From contig NZ_SRMF01000015.1 in the NCBI RefSeq assembly GCF_004768465.1, forward strand, positions 1 to 54,999: 54,999 nucleotides of DNA, written 5' to 3'. Below, piece after piece: positions 52,220 to 54,999 of this stretch. The number at the start of each line of letters is the position of its first letter. The first letter of the stretch is position 1. Below the pieces are notes generated by a model. That model saw nothing but the letters and a program-made list of their open reading frames with translations, was not told the origin of the DNA and did no database searches. Source of the DNA: Natronospirillum operosum (lineage in GTDB: Bacteria; Pseudomonadota; Gammaproteobacteria; Pseudomonadales; Natronospirillaceae). A program made the translations under genes and the position numbers.

Positions 52220-52457
52220 GTTTCAGCGAGTCATACAAGGTTTCTGGCAAGGCGCAGCTCGCAGGGAATGGCCGTAGCCCTTTTCAAGAGCTGCAACACC
52301 GCCAGAGGCCTTGTATGGCTCGCCCTTCGGGAGCCTCTGTCAGGCACTATTACGGCGTTGCACTCCTGGCAAATAGAACCACTATTCCCAGCGGAGTGCG
52401 CCTTGTACTAGCGCCTGACAGGGGCTCTGAAAGGCCACGAACTTCTGTTAAGGGACA
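52197..52457. mobile_element. 261-bp MITE-like element with 21-bp inverted repeats
   Basis: The ends (TGTCCCTTAACAGAAGTTCG plus T, 52197-52217 and its complement at 52437-52457) are perfect 21-bp inverted repeats. Both sides carry CTAG (52193-52196 and 52458-52461), a likely 4-bp target duplication. The interior has no transposase frame but holds further inverted segments, such as CTCTGTCAGGCACTA near 52334 with its partner near 52410, so single strands would fold into a long hairpin. The CTAG target recalls IS5-type elements, but the parent transposon cannot be named from here. Confidence 0.88.
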
Positions 52458-52461
52458 CTAG

Positions 52462-52711
52462 TGGCTGACGCGTGAGGCTGCACCGTTGGAGTCGCCAGCA
52501 AGGCTAGCTGAACAGGTCAGCCAGTCCATGATATCTGATACCGAAGCATTGGATGTCGGACGACGGAAACACCTCGGCTGGCCCGCTGGCCTTTGAATAA
52601 TTTCTTATATAAGTGTTAGAAACACTCCAGATTGATATTTTTCAAATAATGCTGCGGAATTTACCCTTTTTCTTCAACAATCTTCCATACACCAGAAATC
52701 ACCATAACTCT
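52462..52711. other. Gene-free AT-rich stretch
   Basis: No credible gene is seen between the MITE and the glutaredoxin gene. GC content falls sharply after about 52590, with runs such as TTATATAAG and TTTTTCAAATAAT. It would contain the 3' untranslated region of the glutaredoxin gene. A short plus-strand frame at 52613-52840 overlaps glutaredoxin and has no ribosome site. Confidence 0.6.
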
Positions 52712-53107
52712 TTATTCAGTAGCGAATTCTTTTTGCAGCCAGTTGATAATATCATCGGATTCATACATCCAGGTGGCCTGAGGATCGTCTTTGCCAATAC
52801 GCAGACAAGGCACGTTGCCGCGACCACCGCCAGCAATTAAAGCTTCTTTGTGCTTAGGGTCAAGCTGGGGATCACGAACTTCTATGGGTAAAGCCAGACG
52901 CGCCATTTCTTTGCGTACCTTGATGCAGAAGGGGCAGGCACGGAATTGATACAGCGCTAGGTTGTCACAGGCTTTGTCAACAGCAGCCTGAGCTTCAGCG
53001 GAGCGCTTGATGGGTTTGGGAGTAGTCAGTTTTTCACTGAGCAACATGACAGGGGTCAGAATCAAACCCAGTGTGCGAAAGAAGAAGCGAATAATAATAA
53101 CTCTCAT
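52712..53107 (-). CDS. Membrane-anchored glutaredoxin
   Basis: A 131-aa protein with an N-terminal hydrophobic helix (about residues 3-23) and a glutaredoxin domain with active site C58-P-F-C61 in LYQFRACPFCIKVRKEM. The conserved cis-Pro is in GNVPCLRIG, and the C-terminal YESDDIINWLQKEF is typical. It reduces disulfides or glutathionylated proteins, probably at the inner face of the membrane. Its GC content is clearly lower than that of the main window, consistent with a different origin. Confidence 0.9.
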   Translation of the reverse strand: MRVIIIRFFFRTLGLILTPVMLLSEKLTTPKPIKRSAEAQAAVDKACDNLALYQFRACPFCIKVRKEMARLALPIEVRDPQLDPKHKEALIAGGGRGNVPCLRIGKDDPQATWMYESDDIINWLQKEFATE

Positions 53108-53248
53108 GGTGAGCCTCTTAACTTAGGGGAATAGGTAAGTGAGATATTGTAAGCGTCCGGCGAACCCCTATTGCGCCGGCTCCCACTCAAGAAACAGAGA
53201 CTTCCAAGAGTTCCATACTCATCAAGTGTCATGTTCATCTTGAGGACC

Positions 53249-53875
53249 TCAGGTATGCATCTGATCGAAACTATCAAGACCGTTGGTAGCCGCTCTTGTA
53301 GCATCTGTACGCATAAACCTGAGAGCATTGGCCAAGCGTTCCAGCTGATGGACCATCGTGCCCAACCCCTCTGCAGCCTCTGGCTTAGGCGCGAACGTGG
53401 TAAACCCCTCGAAATCTGATGACAGGGAGAACTCCACTGAATCCCGAACACAGTACAGTTGAAGCTCGGCACATATCTGTCGAAGTTGGGCGACAGCTCG
53501 CGCACCACCCGATACGCCATAGCTGACGAAACTCGCAGCCTTATCCCCCCATTCGGGATACAGATAATCCATCGCGTTCTTCAGCGAAGCCGGCGGGCCG
53601 AAATTGTACTCTGGTGTAACAAATACAAATGCGTCCAGTGCATCGATTGCCGATGCCCAGTGCTTGGTATGCTCCTGCGCATATTCCATTTTCATTGATG
53701 CCACAGCCCTGGCGCCTAGTGGCTCGTCCAAGAGAGGTAGGTCGAACGCCGCAATATCAATCATACGGTATGTAGCGTTTCCCACCTCGCTGGCGCCCTC
53801 CAGAACCCACTCCGCAACGGCTTGGGCATTTCTGCCAGGACGCGTGCTACCAACGATTACACCAATTTCAAGCAT
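53249..53875 (-). CDS. NADPH-dependent FMN reductase
   Basis: A 208-aa flavodoxin-fold protein. The FMN phosphate loop is GVIVGSTRPGRNAQAVAEW, the middle motif FVTPEYNFGPPASLKNAMDYL binds the flavin ring, and SYGVSGGARAV follows. Members reduce quinones, azo dyes or chromate. ATG at 53875 has GGAG upstream; an in-frame TTG four codons earlier is not needed. It is divergent from the LysR gene, which probably controls it. Confidence 0.93.
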   Translation of the reverse strand: MLEIGVIVGSTRPGRNAQAVAEWVLEGASEVGNATYRMIDIAAFDLPLLDEPLGARAVASMKMEYAQEHTKHWASAIDALDAFVFVTPEYNFGPPASLKNAMDYLYPEWGDKAASFVSYGVSGGARAVAQLRQICAELQLYCVRDSVEFSLSSDFEGFTTFAPKPEAAEGLGTMVHQLERLANALRFMRTDATRAATNGLDSFDQMHT

Positions 53876-53946
53876 TATGAACTCCAATACAGTTAAGCGT
53901 GTCTCTTACCCTAGCGCGTTCATAAAAGTACGCAAACAGGGTAAAA

Positions 53947-53963
53947 TTGATTTCATTATCCAA
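53947..53963. promoter_or_regulatory. LysR-type box between FMN reductase and LysR genes
   Basis: TTG-N11-CAA with AT-rich flanks (AATTG ... CAAAT) fits the T-N11-A rule for LysR-type regulators and sits 15 bases before the lysR ATG in the 103-base divergent gap. Confidence 0.55.
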
Positions 53964-53978
53964 ATTTATGGAAGGACG

Positions 53979-54884
53979 ATGAATCTTGTCGCATTGCATG
54001 ACTTTGCTGCCATTGCACATCACGGCTCGCTGGTGGCTGCGTCACTGGAAACTGGCGTTCCCAGGTCCACGCTTTCCAAGCGCCTGCAAAACCTCGAAAG
54101 CTCACTGGGCTTGAGGCTTTTCGAGCGCAATACTCGCGCTCTCCGACTGACCGATGACGGTGCGCTGCTACTGGAACGCGCAACTACTCTTCTGCAGGAC
54201 GCAGACGATCTCAAGCGTTATATGCAGACACGTAATGACGCGCCTTTCGGACGACTCCGCATCTCGGTACCGTCGTTGTTCGGAAATCTCGCCATCGGAA
54301 GGATCGCCGCCCTCTATCGCCAAGAATGGCCGGAAACTACACTAGAGGTGCAGATCAGCGATCGCCGGGTCGACCTCGTCGAGGAGGGCTACGATTGCGC
54401 AATTCGTGTTGGAGAACTTGAGGATTCAAATATGGTCTGCCGTACTATGGCGACGTCCTCTGCCATTGTCGTTGCATCTCCCGCGCTTGCGAAAAAGTAT
54501 ACCTTGGACGAACCGGCCCAATTGAAGTCAGCACCTTCCATTTCGTTCTTGAATCCGTACAACCGGCACCGCTGGGTTCTCACACGGGGTGATGAGGACG
54601 TAGGCGTTGATGTTCGTCCGGTTCTGTCGTTCTCGAGCGTGCAGGCAGTTTTCGAAGCAGCTCGATCTGGCGGGGGCTTCGCCTTGGTTCCATCGTTTAT
54701 CGCCAGAAAGGCTATTGCTGATGGATCTCTGGTTCATGTTCTGGAAGGATGGGTCGGCGGAATGCATCCGATCTCGATCATTTACCCTTCGCGCCATTAT
54801 GTTTCGGGAAGGCTGCGCGCGTTTATCGATCTTGTGGACAGAGAAGTTAAGAAGCAGAGCGAGATCGCGCAGTGGCAGTTGTGA
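53979..54884 (+). CDS. LysR family transcriptional regulator
   Basis: A 301-aa regulator with the N-terminal winged helix (AAIAHHGSLVAASLETGVPRSTLSKRLQNLE), the typical FERNTRALRLTDDG, and a substrate-binding domain of the CrgA/AphB type (GRLRISVPSLFGNLAI, DLVEEGYDCAIRVGEL). The start is ATG at 53979, with a GGAAGGA site; the longer frame to 53604 overlaps the divergent gene. It likely senses an electrophile or quinone and controls the FMN reductase gene. Confidence 0.93.
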   Translation: MNLVALHDFAAIAHHGSLVAASLETGVPRSTLSKRLQNLESSLGLRLFERNTRALRLTDDGALLLERATTLLQDADDLKRYMQTRNDAPFGRLRISVPSLFGNLAIGRIAALYRQEWPETTLEVQISDRRVDLVEEGYDCAIRVGELEDSNMVCRTMATSSAIVVASPALAKKYTLDEPAQLKSAPSISFLNPYNRHRWVLTRGDEDVGVDVRPVLSFSSVQAVFEAARSGGGFALVPSFIARKAIADGSLVHVLEGWVGGMHPISIIYPSRHYVSGRLRAFIDLVDREVKKQSEIAQWQL

Positions 54885-54999
54885 TGACGAAAGATACGGC
54901 GACTGCCTTCAGCACGATCAACTGTCAGCGCCAGTGGTAAAAGTCCGTGAAATGACAACTTAGTTTGTCCGCCCGACCCGCATGACCTTTCCTTGTAGG

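Noticed and set aside
52197-52457. Inverted ends with AAC and GTT considered as an integron attC site
   Set aside because: The length exceeds usual attC sites, the R box consensus does not fit, and the CTAG duplications argue for transposition.
53104-53520. 138-codon minus-strand frame overlapping the FMN reductase gene
   Set aside because: It is out of frame with the clear flavodoxin-fold gene and has atypical composition.

Overview
The window is a compact, GC-rich bacterial chromosome segment of about 55 kb. Genes are dense, overlaps of 1-17 bp are common, and there are no rRNA or tRNA genes. Gene content points to a Gammaproteobacterium, probably a marine or saline Oceanospirillales-like lineage: YqcC, YqiA, YajQ, a Fe-SodB very close to the E. 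coli enzyme, a GlrK/QseG/GlrR cassette, Ugp, DauA, and SelU beside an NADH-dehydrogenase/SelD fusion. The genus is an inference from gene content only.

Layout. 1-7.2 kb holds housekeeping and stress genes: a DksA paralogue with a broken zinc finger, PurU, a TIGR01244 sulfurtransferase, YqcC, SodB, a coiled-coil membrane protein, a thioesterase, an AI-2E family permease and a TrmB-like methyltransferase. 7.1-12.5 kb holds Cfa, then a secreted EF-hand protein in front of a glrK-qseG-glrR set. 12.5-20 kb holds an AttEFGH-like ABC system, YqiA, YajQ, an MFS carrier and a periplasmic binding protein. 20-23 kb is a copper locus (CopC-CopD, YcnI-like, DUF2946). 23.1-26.4 kb is the selenouridine operon. 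26.5-31.3 kb holds a lipoprotein and a TetR-led operon (TetR, DUF418, ModF-like ATPase, SseA-like sulfurtransferase). 31.4-38.5 kb holds an amino-acid dehydrogenase, a 43-bp tandem repeat cluster, an M24 peptidase, a persulfide dioxygenase-rhodanese fusion, a small RHH protein, a DauA-like SulP transporter and an NfsA-like nitroreductase. 38.6-45.2 kb is a glycerol-3-phosphate operon, ugpBAEC-ugpQ-glpR-HAD phosphatase. 45.4-51.7 kb holds an orphan ethylbenzene-dehydrogenase-type haem protein with a sigma-54 promoter and a Spy-like protein. These converge on an operon of an ABM protein, a DsbA/FrnE protein, a sensor kinase and an NtrC-type regulator, with a divergent HxlR regulator. 51.8-55 kb holds a glyoxalase-fold gene whose 3' end was rewritten by a 261-bp miniature inverted-repeat element. 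A lower-GC tail follows, with a glutaredoxin, an FMN reductase and a LysR regulator.

The strongest observations are regulatory. Upstream of the EF-hand gene lie a perfect TGTC-N10-GACA enhancer (the published GlrR/QseF target), a perfect IHF consensus and a near-consensus sigma-54 promoter, in the right order and spacing. They sit immediately before the genes for GlrK, QseG and GlrR, where enterobacteria carry the sRNA gene glmY. A second, fully consensus sigma-54 promoter precedes the orphan haem protein gene, next to a second NtrC-type two-component system. The window may therefore hold two local sigma-54 circuits, each with its regulator gene close to its target. All functions are read from sequence motifs and remembered family features; no database search was run.
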